Source: Pseudomonadota bacterium (GTDB taxonomy: Bacteria; Bdellovibrionota; UBA1018; CAIMNF01). From it: a stretch of DNA of 64,000 bases. Both the position numbers and the translations under genes were made by a program. Below the pieces are notes generated by a model that saw only the letters and a program-made list of their open reading frames with translations, did not search any database and was not told the origin of the DNA. This document shows positions 1-8,641 of this stretch, piece by piece. Positions within the stretch are counted from its first letter, which is position 1, and every line of letters starts with the position of its first letter. The stretch is from the NCBI GenBank assembly GCA_027491115.1, contig JAIXWV010000030.1, positions 116,529-180,528 of the forward strand, in the 5' to 3' direction.

Positions 1-458
1 ATTCCCGCAATCAGGGCCGGATCGGTTTTTTGCTTCAGCTGGACCGGCTTGTTCAGCCTTTTTCCAAGCGCCTCCGCGATACCGGACAGGGCCTCAGGCT
101 CGAGCGCCACGGCACTCACCACCTCGCCCATCACTCCACCGCGCTTCTCGATTTCGATCCACTCGACTTCACGAATGATCTCTTCCAGAAGATTCAGGCG
201 ACCGCGACGCAAAAGGATCGTCAAGAAACGCTCCGAGGTCGAACCCAGATCGAACTTCGAGGTCAGCGCCTTCAGGGCCTTTTGGCGCTCCTCTTCTGTA
301 ATCGCGGGGTTCTCAAAAACCTTGTGAGCAACCTCTGACTGTCCGAACGAGGTGGAGAACGAAGAAAGCTCACGAATCACTCGACCGAGATCGATTCCGG
401 ACTGGGGCGCGAGCGCCACATCCACCAGGACCTGCGCATAAAGCCTCACTGCTTTCAT
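1..458 (-). CDS. atpH: F1Fo ATP synthase delta subunit, C-terminus cut by window edge
   Basis: This is the delta (OSCP-like) subunit, which joins the F1 head to the peripheral b/b' stalk of ATP synthase on the cytoplasmic face of the inner membrane. The protein begins MKAVRLYAQVLVDVAL and continues through about 152 residues before the window ends, so the C-terminal part is missing. The middle section, with PAITEEERQKALKAL followed by a helical region and a basic LLRRGRLNLLEEI segment, is typical of the family. The ATG overlaps the atpF stop codon (ATGA), which indicates translational coupling. The alpha, gamma, beta and epsilon genes are expected beyond the left edge, but that cannot be seen. 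Confidence 0.9.
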   Translation of the reverse strand, partial: MKAVRLYAQVLVDVALAPQSGIDLGRVIRELSSFSTSFGQSEVAHKVFENPAITEEERQKALKALTSKFDLGSTSERFLTILLRRGRLNLLEEIIREVEWIEIEKRGGVMGEVVSAVALEPEALSGIAEALGKRLNKPVQLKQKTDPALIAG

Positions 459-934
459 CGTGCACCCCCACCGGAAATCTCATTCATGAACTGCTTTTGG
501 AGTCGGGCCTGGATCTCCGGGCTCAATGACTTCTGGATCTTTTCCATCGCCCGCACCAAGACTGCGCGCTTGAAGTCAGAAAGGGTTTCCGCGGCCACTC
601 CGGTTTCAAGAGCGACCCGGTTTTGTTCCGCCTCACGGCGGGTTTGCGAGATCACCCGAGCTGACGATTCTTGTACCGCCTGTGCCTGCTTGATCCGCTT
701 TTCTTCCCACTCTTTACCGATCATGGCCTTTTGGTTTTCGAGTGTCGCCAGCTTGGCTTCAATTTCTTTTTTTCTTTCGGTTGCAGCAGCCGCCTGGGTC
801 TTCGATTTGTTGAGCCCTTCGGAAATGTCGCGCTGCCTGTCCTTCATGAATTGAAAGAACGGGCTCTTGGTCTTGTATAGGATGAATCCCACAAGGCCGA
901 AAAGATGAATGGCCGGCAAGATCAGTTTCAACAT
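455..934 (-). CDS. atpF: F1Fo ATP synthase subunit b
   Basis: Subunit b of the Fo sector forms one half of the peripheral stalk that holds F1 static against rotor torque. The 159-residue protein has one N-terminal membrane helix (about residues 3-20), then a long charged alpha-helical coiled-coil rich in Lys, Glu, Ala and Gln, and ends in a helix suited to binding delta. It lies between atpF' (4 bp gap) and atpH (4 bp overlap), the usual b'-b-delta order in organisms with a heterodimeric stalk. The hydrophobic segment is short and includes the pair KTK just after it, as expected for membrane orientation. The family call is secure; b versus b' rests on gene order. Confidence 0.88.
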   Translation of the reverse strand: MLKLILPAIHLFGLVGFILYKTKSPFFQFMKDRQRDISEGLNKSKTQAAAATERKKEIEAKLATLENQKAMIGKEWEEKRIKQAQAVQESSARVISQTRREAEQNRVALETGVAAETLSDFKRAVLVRAMEKIQKSLSPEIQARLQKQFMNEISGGGAR

Positions 935-938
935 GAAT

Positions 939-1379
939 TCAGTTCCCCGCTAATACCTTGTTCACAATTGAGTCAGAAAGAGTTTCCACTTGTGCTTTGA
1001 GCTCCGCCTCGACCTTGGTGCGCTCGGCCTGGAGGACCTTGCTCGCCTCGAGGTACTCTTTTTTCACCTGGTCTTTCACCTTGGAAATTTCGGTTTCTTG
1101 GAGTGCGCGAATTTCTGCCAGTTGCGTCTCGTATTGCTTGGACGCCTCGGAGCGCGCGTGGGCCAAAGCTTTTTCGTATTCAGCAAGCTTGCTTTCGACC
1201 GACTTCAACAGCTCTGCGGAACCCTGAAGATCGTCCGTGAGTTTTTGTTGGCGCTTTTCAATCAAGCGCTGGAAGGGCTTCAGGTAAAGCTCGGAGAGGA
1301 CGAAGAAAAATACTCCGAACAGAATGAACTGAATGAAGAAGGTTTGATTGATCTCCAGTTGCTCGAGAATCTGGCTCAT
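939..1379 (-). CDS. atpF': F1Fo ATP synthase subunit b' (second b-type stalk subunit)
   Basis: This is a second b-type stalk subunit that would pair with the atpF product. The 146-residue protein has a strongly hydrophobic helix at about residues 14-33 followed by LKPFQRLIEKRQQKL and a long charged helix. Two consecutive b-type genes point to a heterodimeric b/b' peripheral stalk, as in photosynthetic bacteria and many former deltaproteobacteria. It is the first gene of the b'-b-delta group and is separated from the bactofilin gene by 96 bp in which I found no convincing promoter. The start ATG at 1379 is the only good one. The a and c subunit genes lie about 31 kb away in this window. Confidence 0.85.
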   Translation of the reverse strand: MSQILEQLEINQTFFIQFILFGVFFFVLSELYLKPFQRLIEKRQQKLTDDLQGSAELLKSVESKLAEYEKALAHARSEASKQYETQLAEIRALQETEISKVKDQVKKEYLEASKVLQAERTKVEAELKAQVETLSDSIVNKVLAGN

Positions 1380-1475
1380 GTCTATCCGCCCTTTTTGATT
1401 GAGCTTTTTGAATTGCGCGTCGGTTTTTGGGTTGACCCATGTGCTAACACGCAGCCAGAAATCCGGTCAAGGGAG

Positions 1476-1835
1476 TTATAGCATTTTGTTAGTGCCTTCG
1501 AAGATGACACCTTCTTCGACCTTCAGGCTGGGAGTGCTCATCTCCCCTTTGAACACTGCGGGCTTCCGGATCTCGACGCGGTGCTTGGCTTGGATGATGG
1601 CTTCTACTTTGCCGAAGATGATGACGACCCCGGCAGAAATCTCGCCCGTGACACGGCCCGTTTCACCAACCACCAACATGTCCGGAGTGCTGATTTTTCC
1701 GTGCACCACGCCATTCACATGGAAGCAGCCGCTGTAGGCGAGGTTGCCCCTGAACTCGACGGCTGATTCCAATACTCCAGTGATCTGGGTGGAGACGACC
1801 TCGGGCGATGGAAAGCTGTCCAGACGGTAGTTCAT
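1476..1835 (-). CDS. Bactofilin (polymer-forming cytoskeletal protein)
   Basis: Bactofilins are small beta-helical proteins that polymerise into filaments without nucleotide and often act as scaffolds, for example for ParAB in Myxococcus. The roughly 119-residue protein shows the repeating short beta-strand pattern of the family: VEFRGNLAYSGCFHVNGVV, then HGKISTPDMLVVGETGRV, then TGEISAGVVIIFGKV. It directly follows parB. A GTG at 1844 would extend it by three residues into the end of parB, but the ATG at 1835 is better placed behind GGGTGAGTGAG and is chosen here. Co-location with parAB supports a role in positioning the segregation machinery, which is inference by analogy. Confidence 0.88.
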   Translation of the reverse strand: MNYRLDSFPSPEVVSTQITGVLESAVEFRGNLAYSGCFHVNGVVHGKISTPDMLVVGETGRVTGEISAGVVIIFGKVEAIIQAKHRVEIRKPAVFKGEMSTPSLKVEEGVIFEGTNKML

Positions 1836-1836
1836 C

Positions 1837-2805
1837 TCACTCACCCATCAATTGGCCGAAGATCCGCGCCAGCTCGTCTTTTGAAGAGTAGCGAATCACC
1901 ACTTGGCCGGATTTCTTCGTGCCTTTGATCTCGACTTTCGACATGTAGCGGCGCGTGAGATCCTGGGTTAACTTCATCAGTTCGGGGTCGATCTTGGAGG
2001 GGGTCGTGACCGGTCCCGGGGTAGTTGCCGGCTTGGTGCTTTGCGCTTTCTTTTCCTGGGCCACCTTTTCAGCCTGGCGGACACTCATGCCCGTTTCGAG
2101 AATCTCTCGGGCGAGACGATCCCGCTCCGACGCGTCCTCCACAGACAAAAGCGCCTTCGCGTGCCCCCTGGAGAGGTTCCCTTTTTTGAGCTCCACGAGA
2201 ATGGTGTCGGACAACTTCAGGACACGAAGGGCGTTTGCAATGGTGGCCCGGTCCTTACCCATCCTTTTGGCCAGCTCTTCTTGGGAAAGCTGGAACTCTT
2301 GCATCAGCTGGAAGTAGGCAAGGCCCTCGTCCACACAGTTCAGATCTTCGCGTTGGATGTTTTCGACAATGGCCAACTCCAAAGACTCACGGTCAGTGCT
2401 CTTTCGAATCACCACCGGCACCATCTTCAGACCGGCGAGCTTGCTGGCTCGCAGACGCCGCTCGCCCGCGATGAGTTCATAGCCCTCACCGGTTTTGCGA
2501 ACCACCAGGGGTTGAATCAGTCCGTTCTCACGAATCGACTGGGCCAATTCTTCAAGTGCCCCTTGATCAAAATCCCGACGGGGCTGGAATTCGTTTGCCC
2601 GGATCTCGTTGATGTCCAACACTGCAATCCCGGGGTGACGATCCCGGTTCATTCCGGGCTGCTCACCCGGCGCGACCATGGGGCGACCGAGGGCTGAGGT
2701 GTTGAGCTGTGCTGCGGAAGACTCCTGCGGTGTCTGGGGCGCCTGGGGCAACAGTGATGCAAGACCTTTTCCCAATACGGATTTGTTCGGCTGAAGTGTG
2801 CTCAT
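1837..2805 (-). CDS. parB: Chromosome partitioning protein ParB
   Basis: ParB is the CTP-dependent clamp that loads at parS and spreads over origin-proximal DNA. The 322-residue protein has an N-terminal linker with a short helix (about residues 1-60), the ParB/Srx CTPase domain with ELIAGERRLRASKLAG near residue 115, a helix-turn-helix with SQEELAKRMGKDRATIANAL near residue 175, and a C-terminal dimerisation domain after a Pro/Thr-rich linker. The CTP-binding motif GERRLRA is intact. It lies 3 bp downstream of parA. A perfect 16-bp parS site is present at 4009-4024, in the nearby rsmG gene. Confidence 0.97.
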   Translation of the reverse strand: MSTLQPNKSVLGKGLASLLPQAPQTPQESSAAQLNTSALGRPMVAPGEQPGMNRDRHPGIAVLDINEIRANEFQPRRDFDQGALEELAQSIRENGLIQPLVVRKTGEGYELIAGERRLRASKLAGLKMVPVVIRKSTDRESLELAIVENIQREDLNCVDEGLAYFQLMQEFQLSQEELAKRMGKDRATIANALRVLKLSDTILVELKKGNLSRGHAKALLSVEDASERDRLAREILETGMSVRQAEKVAQEKKAQSTKPATTPGPVTTPSKIDPELMKLTQDLTRRYMSKVEIKGTKKSGQVVIRYSSKDELARIFGQLMGE

Positions 2806-2808
2806 GGA

Positions 2809-3636
2809 TTATCCTCCGATTTCAGGTGAACGGCCCGGTGCGGGGGCCTGCTGTTGCTGTCTGGCTCTCTTCGTGTTCTCCAGAAGCTCGCGGGCGAGAT
2901 CCAGATACGCGACACATCCCTTGGAGTTGACGTCATAAAGGACGATCGGCTTACCGAACGACGTGCACTCACTGAGTTTGATATTTCGTGGAATGACCGT
3001 TTTGAAAACCCTGTCGCCGAAGTGCTGGCGGACCTCGTTCTCAATTTCATGGCTCAACTTCAACTGGCCGTTGAACATGGTGAGTGCAATTCCTTCGATG
3101 GCCAAAGAAGGATTCACGCTCTGCTTGATGAGATCGATGGTGGTCATCAATTGTCCGAGCCCCTCAAGCGCGAAGTATTCCGCCTGCAAAGGGACAATGA
3201 CCGAATCCGCTGCCGTGAGCGCATTGACCGTGAGGAGTCCGAGAGTAGGGGGACAGTCAATGAAGATGTAGTCGTAGCGGTGCTTGATCTCCGAAAGTGC
3301 CGCGCGCAACTTCCCCTCTCGAGCAAATGCGCCGACGAGCTCAATCTCCGCACCGGCGAGATGCGGGTTGGCCGGAGCGAGCGACAAGTGATCAATTCCT
3401 GTTTCGACGATCACTTGAGACAGGGTCACTTCGCCCAAGAGCGCATGATAGATGGTGGCCTGGTCTCCGCCCAATGACGGAGCCAACCCCACAGCAGAAG
3501 ATGCGTTCCCCTGGGGATCGAAGTCGACCAGAAGGACCTTTTGATCCGCCAGCGATAGCGAGGCGGCCAGATTGACCGTGGTGGTGGTCTTTCCCACTCC
3601 GCCCTTTTGGTTCACGATTGCGATGATTTTTCCCAT
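2809..3636 (-). CDS. parA: Chromosome partitioning ATPase ParA/Soj
   Basis: ParA is a deviant Walker ATPase that binds DNA as an ATP dimer and moves ParB-parS complexes. The protein starts MGKIIAIVNQKGGVGKTTTT, with the deviant Walker A motif KGGVGKTT near residue 11, and includes the Walker B-like DYIFIDCPPTLGLLT region near residue 120. An upstream in-frame ATG at 3645 lies directly against the GGAGG ribosome-binding site (3646-3650), whereas the ATG at 3636 sits 9 bases after it, so 3636 is chosen (275 residues). The short C-terminal tail is rich in Arg and Gln. It forms a parA-parB-bactofilin operon; a terminator at 3695-3740 insulates it from rsmG. Confidence 0.96.
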   Translation of the reverse strand: MGKIIAIVNQKGGVGKTTTTVNLAASLSLADQKVLLVDFDPQGNASSAVGLAPSLGGDQATIYHALLGEVTLSQVIVETGIDHLSLAPANPHLAGAEIELVGAFAREGKLRAALSEIKHRYDYIFIDCPPTLGLLTVNALTAADSVIVPLQAEYFALEGLGQLMTTIDLIKQSVNPSLAIEGIALTMFNGQLKLSHEIENEVRQHFGDRVFKTVIPRNIKLSECTSFGKPIVLYDVNSKGCVAYLDLARELLENTKRARQQQQAPAPGRSPEIGG

Positions 3637-3694
3637 GAAACCCATCCTCCAGCGTTACTGACTTCCGGCCGGATTAATACCTCAAGTCATGAAA

Positions 3695-3740
3695 ATAAAA
3701 AAGGGGGAATCGCAGCCAGGCGCGTTATTTCCCCCTTTTC
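3695..3740 (-). terminator. Rho-independent terminator after rsmG
   Basis: An 11-bp stem is formed by AAAAGGGGGAA (3699-3709) and TTCCCCCTTTT (3729-3739) around a 19-base loop that itself contains a CGC/GCG pair. On the minus strand the stem is followed by TTTTTTATTTTC, a good U-tract, so it would stop transcription of the mnmG-rsmG unit before parA. On the plus strand the tail is weaker. The rest of the 217-bp gap between rsmG and parA is AT-rich and contains no other feature I can support; the parA promoter must lie between about 3651 and 3700. Confidence 0.75.
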
Positions 3741-3853
3741 AGATTGTTCAATCGCTGTGTGTGTGGTTGCGGCGGAGAACAAATCTGCAGTCCTAAATCT
3801 GTTGTTGGAGACAGATTATCCTGATTAGTCTGAATATCAACTAAAAAGATTAA

Positions 3854-4501
3854 TCATCCTGATTTTCTTTTCAGGCTAATCAGAAGCCTCTTTTTGTCTT
3901 CAAAGGAATATTCATGGGAGTGAATAACCGTCAATTTTTTGCCGTATCGGGTGGTTTGGGCCTCTTTCCATTCCTGCTCCCATCCTTTGCTCTTGAAGAG
4001 AACGAGGTTGTTCCACGTGGAACAATTCCAAATCCAAGCAGCAATCCGCTGGACGGGACCCACGGCGCGCGCAATCACTGTATCCGGCTTGACGAGATCA
4101 ATCACCTCTTCAGTGCGCTTACCCAAAACAGCAACCCGCCGCAGACCCAACTCCTGGGCGGCTCGACCCAGATACTCTGACTTGGATTTCTCACTCTCAG
4201 TCAAAAACCAAACCCTGTCGGAATCGGCACACAGAGCGGCAGCCAACAAACCGGGAACTCCTGAGCCGGAGCCGACGTCAAGAATCCGCCTTCCCAGGGT
4301 GGGCGAACCCAGCAGCTCAACGGCGTCACGCAAATGACCGTCCACAAACTCCTTGGCCCCTAAAATTCGGGTCAGATTCTGAGACTCATTCTCACGATGG
4401 AGAATATGGGCGAACGCTGCGGCCATCCCAGCCTGATCATCGTCGAGTGGAAGATCGCTGGAATGAATTTCGCGCAAAAAATCAGCCTGAGAAGGAATCA
4501 T
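3854..4501 (-). CDS. rsmG: 16S rRNA (guanine-N7)-methyltransferase RsmG (GidB)
   Basis: RsmG methylates N7 of G527 in 16S rRNA using S-adenosylmethionine. The protein (about 215 residues) has the SAM-binding motif ILDVGSGSGVPGLLAA near residue 75 and the family's VIARAVGPVQRIAAW segment. The ATG at 4501 lies 6 bases after AAAGG and is chosen over a GTG at 4519 that would add six residues. Its start overlaps the end of mnmG by 20 bp, giving the classical mnmG-rsmG pair. The gene carries a perfect parS palindrome inside its coding sequence (4009-4024), where it encodes part of the segment WNCSTWNNL. Confidence 0.95.
   Translation of the reverse strand: MIPSQADFLREIHSSDLPLDDDQAGMAAAFAHILHRENESQNLTRILGAKEFVDGHLRDAVELLGSPTLGRRILDVGSGSGVPGLLAAALCADSDRVWFLTESEKSKSEYLGRAAQELGLRRVAVLGKRTEEVIDLVKPDTVIARAVGPVQRIAAWIWNCSTWNNLVLFKSKGWEQEWKEAQTTRYGKKLTVIHSHEYSFEDKKRLLISLKRKSG
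4009..4024. promoter_or_regulatory. parS centromere site
   Basis: The sequence TGTTCCACGTGGAACA is a perfect 16-bp palindrome identical to the parS consensus known from Pseudomonas and many other bacteria. It lies inside the 3' part of rsmG, about 370 bp from the parA start and about 13 kb from dnaA. It is the only exact match I found in the window. Confidence 0.93.
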
Positions 4502-6392
4502 GGGGTGCCTTTCCCCCACTGATCGGTCCCCGCCGACGGTTCTTAAGGTAAATCATCAAATTTGCGACGGCGGCCGGGGTGACGCCCTGGATCCGGGAAG
4601 CCTGCCCGATATTCTCCGGCCTGACTTCCTTCAAACGCCCCTTGATCTCATTGGAAAGCCCAGCAACCACTTCATAATCCAGATTCCCGGGGATCGACAT
4701 CCCTTCGGCACTCCGAACACCCTCGAGCAACTTCATGTCATTCTCGATGTACCCACGATAACGAACTTGGATCTCCACCTGCTCCTGGATATCTGGATCA
4801 GCCTGGATGTTTGAATACCCGAGACTATTCAACTCAGCAAAACCGACCTCCGGTCTCCGGAGCAAAGCTTCAGCACTGATCCGGTCCTTGATCAGTGATA
4901 GACCGAGACTCTCAAAGCGTTCCAGCGTCGACGGGTTGGGATAAAAAAAGAAGCCCTGTAAATCGGTCATCAAGGAGTCGACCCCGGACTTCTTCTGCTC
5001 AAACCGCCGAGACGCCTCCTCTGACAAAAGCCCGATCGAAATTCCTTTCGGACTGAGACGCAAGTCGGCATTATCCTCGCGCTGCAGCAATCGGTACTCG
5101 GCCCTCGATGTGAACATCCGGTAAGGCTCATCAGAACCCTTTAAAATCAAATCATCGACCATCACCCCGATGTACCCGTCCAAACGGCTAATAACAAAGG
5201 GGTCTCGACCCATAGCGGCATGGGCGGCGTTGATCCCTGCCACCAAGCCCTGTCCGGCAGCCTCCTCATATCCAGAGGTGCCGTTGACCTGACCTGCGAA
5301 AAACAGCCCTGGAACATCCTTACACTCCAACGTCGCCTTCAGCTGCCTGGCATCCAACGCGTCGTACTCCACGGCATAGGCATAGCGGATGAACTTCGCC
5401 TTCTCTAGCCCGGGAATGGTGGAAACAAACTCTTCTTGCACTTCGACCGGCAAAGAGGTCGAAATCCCGTTCACATAAATCTCATCTACATCGAGCCCCT
5501 CGGGCTCCAAAAACAATTGATGCCGGTCCTTGTCGCGAAAGCGACTGATCTTATCCTCGATCGAGGGGCAGTACCGGGGACCGATCCCCGTGATGGCACC
5601 ACTGTACATTGCACTTTTTCCGAGGTTCTTCTCGATGATCTCGTGGGTACGTGCATTGGTGTAAGTCAAATAGCATGGGACCTGGGGAAGGAAAGGATAG
5701 GGATCGGGCCGATGAAAAAACGAGAACGGAATCAGACGCTCATCACCGGGTTGGGGAATCGTCTGGGACCAATCAATGGAGTCCTTGTGAAGCCGTGGCG
5801 GAGTCCCCGTTTTCAACCTTCGCAATCGCAAACCGAGCCCGAGCAGATCCGCGCTCAAGCTATTGGCCGACTTGTCTCCGAGCCTGCCGCCCTCTTCCTG
5901 AACCGTTCCACGGTGCATGATCGCCCGGAGAAAAGTTCCGGAGGTGATGACCACACTGGTTGCACGAACCTCGTCCGTTCCAATCCGGACTCCGACCACC
6001 TTGCCCGATTCCACGATCAGGCCCGTGACCTCACCCTCGAGCAAATCGAGCCCGGGAACACCACCCAAAAGCTCTTGCATGAACCGCGCATAACGGTTCT
6101 TGTCGCATTGGGCCCGCGACGAACGGACAGCGGGACCCTTGCTCGAGTTCAGGCGTCGAAACTGAATCGTGGCCAAATCGGTGATCCGACCCATGACCCC
6201 TCCGAGCGCATCCACTTCCTTCACCAGCTGGCCCTTGGCCAATCCACCGATCGCGGGATTACATGACATCGCCCCGATCTTCGTGCGATCGAGCGTGAGC
6301 ATGGCGGAGCGGGCTCCGAGCCTCGCAGCAGCATGAGCGGCCTCGCAACCGGCGTGACCGCCTCCAATGACCAAAACATCGTAGTGACGCAT
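4482..6392 (-). CDS. mnmG: tRNA uridine-34 carboxymethylaminomethyl enzyme MnmG (GidA)
   Basis: MnmG is the FAD-dependent partner of MnmE; together they install the cmnm5 group on U34 of certain tRNAs. The 636-residue protein has the N-terminal FAD-binding motif VLVIGGGHAGCEAAHAAARL, the MSCNPAIGGLAKGQLVKEVD signature (about residues 42-61), the catalytic-loop region around LRRLKTGTPPRL, and the C-terminal MnmE-binding helical domain ending in SRIQGVTPAAVANLMIYLK. Length matches the family (about 620-640). It lies 13 bp downstream of the mutase small-subunit gene and overlaps rsmG, so it probably shares a transcript with both. MnmE is encoded about 7 kb away on the same strand. Confidence 0.97.
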   Translation of the reverse strand: MRHYDVLVIGGGHAGCEAAHAAARLGARSAMLTLDRTKIGAMSCNPAIGGLAKGQLVKEVDALGGVMGRITDLATIQFRRLNSSKGPAVRSSRAQCDKNRYARFMQELLGGVPGLDLLEGEVTGLIVESGKVVGVRIGTDEVRATSVVITSGTFLRAIMHRGTVQEEGGRLGDKSANSLSADLLGLGLRLRRLKTGTPPRLHKDSIDWSQTIPQPGDERLIPFSFFHRPDPYPFLPQVPCYLTYTNARTHEIIEKNLGKSAMYSGAITGIGPRYCPSIEDKISRFRDKDRHQLFLEPEGLDVDEIYVNGISTSLPVEVQEEFVSTIPGLEKAKFIRYAYAVEYDALDARQLKATLECKDVPGLFFAGQVNGTSGYEEAAGQGLVAGINAAHAAMGRDPFVISRLDGYIGVMVDDLILKGSDEPYRMFTSRAEYRLLQREDNADLRLSPKGISIGLLSEEASRRFEQKKSGVDSLMTDLQGFFFYPNPSTLERFESLGLSLIKDRISAEALLRRPEVGFAELNSLGYSNIQADPDIQEQVEIQVRYRGYIENDMKLLEGVRSAEGMSIPGNLDYEVVAGLSNEIKGRLKEVRPENIGQASRIQGVTPAAVANLMIYLKNRRRGPISGGKAPHDSFSG

Positions 6393-6405
6393 CAGGCGGC
6401 GGAAT

Positions 6406-6822
6406 TTAGCGCGCCGGAGCGTTTTTGTCGATATAATTGATGATTTCTTCGAGCGAAGTCCCGGGAGTGAACACCACCTGGCAACCGGCCTTCTTCAATC
6501 CGTCGAAATCTTCTTCCGGAATGATTCCGCCCACCATGAACAGAACATCATTCAAACCGGCCGACTTCACACCCTGAATCACCTCGGGAACCAAGGCGTT
6601 GTGCGCACCGGACAAAACGCTGATGCCCACCACATGAACATCTTCCTGGATCGCCGCTTGGACAATCATTTCAGGGGTTTGATGGAGACCGGTATACACC
6701 ACCTCGAATCCGGCATCGCGCAGCGCCCGAGCGATCACCTTTGCGCCTCGATCGTGTCCATCGAGCCCGGGCTTGGCAATCAACACGCGGACCCGGTTAC
6801 GCTCTGGATTTCCTTGAATCAT
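6406..6822 (-). CDS. icmB: B12-binding small subunit of an acyl-CoA mutase (IcmB-like)
   Basis: This is the separate cobalamin-binding subunit of a two-subunit adenosylcobalamin-dependent acyl-CoA mutase. It shows the base-off, His-on signature DGHDRG (D-x-H-x-x-G, the lower-axial His), then GISVLSGAH and VGGIIP, the usual order of the fold. At about 138 residues it matches the small subunits of isobutyryl-CoA mutase and of archaeal-type methylmalonyl-CoA mutase. The ATG at 6822 follows GAGG by 9 bases and is preferred over a TTG at 6837. It lies 44 bp downstream of the large subunit. The choice of IcmB rather than a methylmalonyl-CoA mutase subunit depends on the large subunit's active-site residues. 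Confidence 0.8.
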   Translation of the reverse strand: MIQGNPERNRVRVLIAKPGLDGHDRGAKVIARALRDAGFEVVYTGLHQTPEMIVQAAIQEDVHVVGISVLSGAHNALVPEVIQGVKSAGLNDVLFMVGGIIPEEDFDGLKKAGCQVVFTPGTSLEEIINYIDKNAPAR

Positions 6823-6866
6823 GACATCAATCCTCAATTAAAAAAGTTTAAGTATTTGTATTGTTT

Positions 6867-8546
6867 CTAGAATTTTCCGTCTTCGCGGTAGATTCCATAC
6901 ACTGAGCGGAGCGTATCACAAACCTCTTGAAGCGTCGCCCAGTCCCGCACGGCCTGCATGATCGAAGGCATCAGATTCTCGCCCTTCTGAGCCGCCTGGC
7001 GAACTCCCTCCAGTGAAACCTGGACCTTGCCAGCATCCCGCCTTGCCTTCAAATCACGTAGTTTCTTGGCCTGACGGCCCTCCACCGCACGATCAATGTA
7101 AAGAGTTTCAATCGCCCGCTTCTTCTCTTCCATGGTGTACTGGTTCACACCCACCATGACTTTCTCTTTCTTCTCAAGCTGACGCTGAAAATGGTAGGCA
7201 CTGTTGCCGATCTCCGCCTGAGGATATCCGTTCTCCACAGCAGCGACCATTCCGCCCATCTCATCGATTTTATTGATGTATTCCCAAGCGGCCGACTCCA
7301 CCTGGTGAGTGAGGTACTCCACCAGATACGACCCTCCGAGCGGATCGGCGAAGTTCGCAACCCCGCTTTCCTCGGCGAGCACCTGCTGGGTCCGGAGAGC
7401 CACCAACACCGCATCATCAGTGGGAAGGGAAAGCGTCTCATCCATGGAATTGGTGTGAAGGGAGTTCACCCCGCCGAGCACACCGGCCATGGCTTGGATC
7501 GCGACCCGGACCACATTGTTCATCGGCTGTTGAGCCGTGAGCGAAACACCCGCGGTCTGGGCGTGCGTCCGCAACATCCACGACTTCGGTGACTTGGCTC
7601 CGTAACGTTCTTTCATCAATTTCGCCCAGATCCTCCGGGCTGCGCGGAACTTAGCGATCTCCTCGAAAAAATCATTGTGAACATCAAAGAAGAACGACAG
7701 CCGTGGCGCGAACTCGTCGACCTGCAAGCCCCGCTTCAGGGACTCCTCCACGTAAGCCATTCCATCGGCGATGGTGAAAGCCAACTCTTGCACAGCGGTC
7801 GCACCCGCTTCACGGATGTGGTAGCCCGAAATCGAAACCGTGTTCCAATTCGGATAGTGCTGGGTCCCATACTCAATGGTATCGATCACGCACTTCACGG
7901 CCGGAGCGATCGGGAAGAGCCACTCCTTCTGTGCAATGTACTCTTTCAAAATGTCGTTTTGGAGAGTTCCCCTCACTTTTTCCCGGGGAATTCCTCGTTT
8001 TTCGGCCATCACATAGTACATGGCCAAGATCACGATCGCAGGCCCGTTGATCGTCATCGAAGTCGTCACTTCATCGAGGGGAATTCCATCGAACAGGGTT
8101 TCCATGTCCTCCAAAGACGAAACAGAAACACCGCACTTGCCGACTTCCCCGAGCGACATGGGAGAGTCGCAATCGTAACCCATCAAGGTGGGCATGTCGA
8201 AGGCGGTGGAGAGTCCGGTCTGACCTTTCTCGAGCAACAACTTGAATCGTTGATTGGTCTCTTCCGGAGAAGAAAATCCGGCGAACTGGCGCATGGTCCA
8301 AAGCTTGCCCCGATACATGTTGGGCTGGACGCCACGAGTGAAGGGATACTCTCCCGGAAACCCGAGATCCTTCTCGAAATCGAACCCGATGCGGTCCAGA
8401 TCATTCGGGGTGCAAAGGAGGGGGACCTCGAGATCACTCCATGTGGTGAAGCGAACCGGCCGCTCAGGAACTTTTCTGAGCGAATCAGCAAGCTTCTTTT
8501 GCCAGGTGTTCTGCAAAGCTTCAATTTTTCCGGGGTCGTTTGCCAT
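6867..8546 (-). CDS. icmA: Adenosylcobalamin-dependent acyl-CoA mutase large subunit (isobutyryl-CoA mutase-like)
   Basis: This is the TIM-barrel catalytic subunit of a B12-dependent carbon-skeleton mutase. The 559-residue length, with the B12 domain on a separate gene, matches IcmA and archaeal-type mutases. The family block [17 protein letters not shown] is clear. Aligning by eye on QNDILKE, the position of methylmalonyl-CoA mutase Tyr89 is Phe88 here (RQFAGF) and that of Arg207 is Gln206 (YIAQKEW). The spacing of 118 residues equals that in both families, and Phe plus Gln is the known isobutyryl-CoA mutase pair (Phe80/Gln198). The likely reaction is therefore isobutyryl-CoA to n-butyryl-CoA, not succinyl-CoA to methylmalonyl-CoA. 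No G-protein chaperone gene is visible nearby. Confidence 0.72.
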   Translation of the reverse strand: MANDPGKIEALQNTWQKKLADSLRKVPERPVRFTTWSDLEVPLLCTPNDLDRIGFDFEKDLGFPGEYPFTRGVQPNMYRGKLWTMRQFAGFSSPEETNQRFKLLLEKGQTGLSTAFDMPTLMGYDCDSPMSLGEVGKCGVSVSSLEDMETLFDGIPLDEVTTSMTINGPAIVILAMYYVMAEKRGIPREKVRGTLQNDILKEYIAQKEWLFPIAPAVKCVIDTIEYGTQHYPNWNTVSISGYHIREAGATAVQELAFTIADGMAYVEESLKRGLQVDEFAPRLSFFFDVHNDFFEEIAKFRAARRIWAKLMKERYGAKSPKSWMLRTHAQTAGVSLTAQQPMNNVVRVAIQAMAGVLGGVNSLHTNSMDETLSLPTDDAVLVALRTQQVLAEESGVANFADPLGGSYLVEYLTHQVESAAWEYINKIDEMGGMVAAVENGYPQAEIGNSAYHFQRQLEKKEKVMVGVNQYTMEEKKRAIETLYIDRAVEGRQAKKLRDLKARRDAGKVQVSLEGVRQAAQKGENLMPSIMQAVRDWATLQEVCDTLRSVYGIYREDGKF

Positions 8547-8641
8547 GCCCGGATCATAGCCGACAAGGCCCCCTCGATCAACGTCGGCACCACAAACTGC
8601 GGAGATTGACGCCCAGCGTCTAGCGTGATACTCTCCGCCCC

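Noticed and set aside
1380..1475. Promoter with TTGACC upstream of atpF'
   Set aside because: The -35-like box is acceptable, but the hexamer 17 bp downstream (TTAGCA) does not resemble a -10 element.
6867..8546. Methylmalonyl-CoA mutase large subunit as the default name
   Set aside because: Both residues that define methylmalonyl-CoA specificity (Tyr89 and Arg207) are Phe and Gln here, which fits isobutyryl-CoA mutase better.
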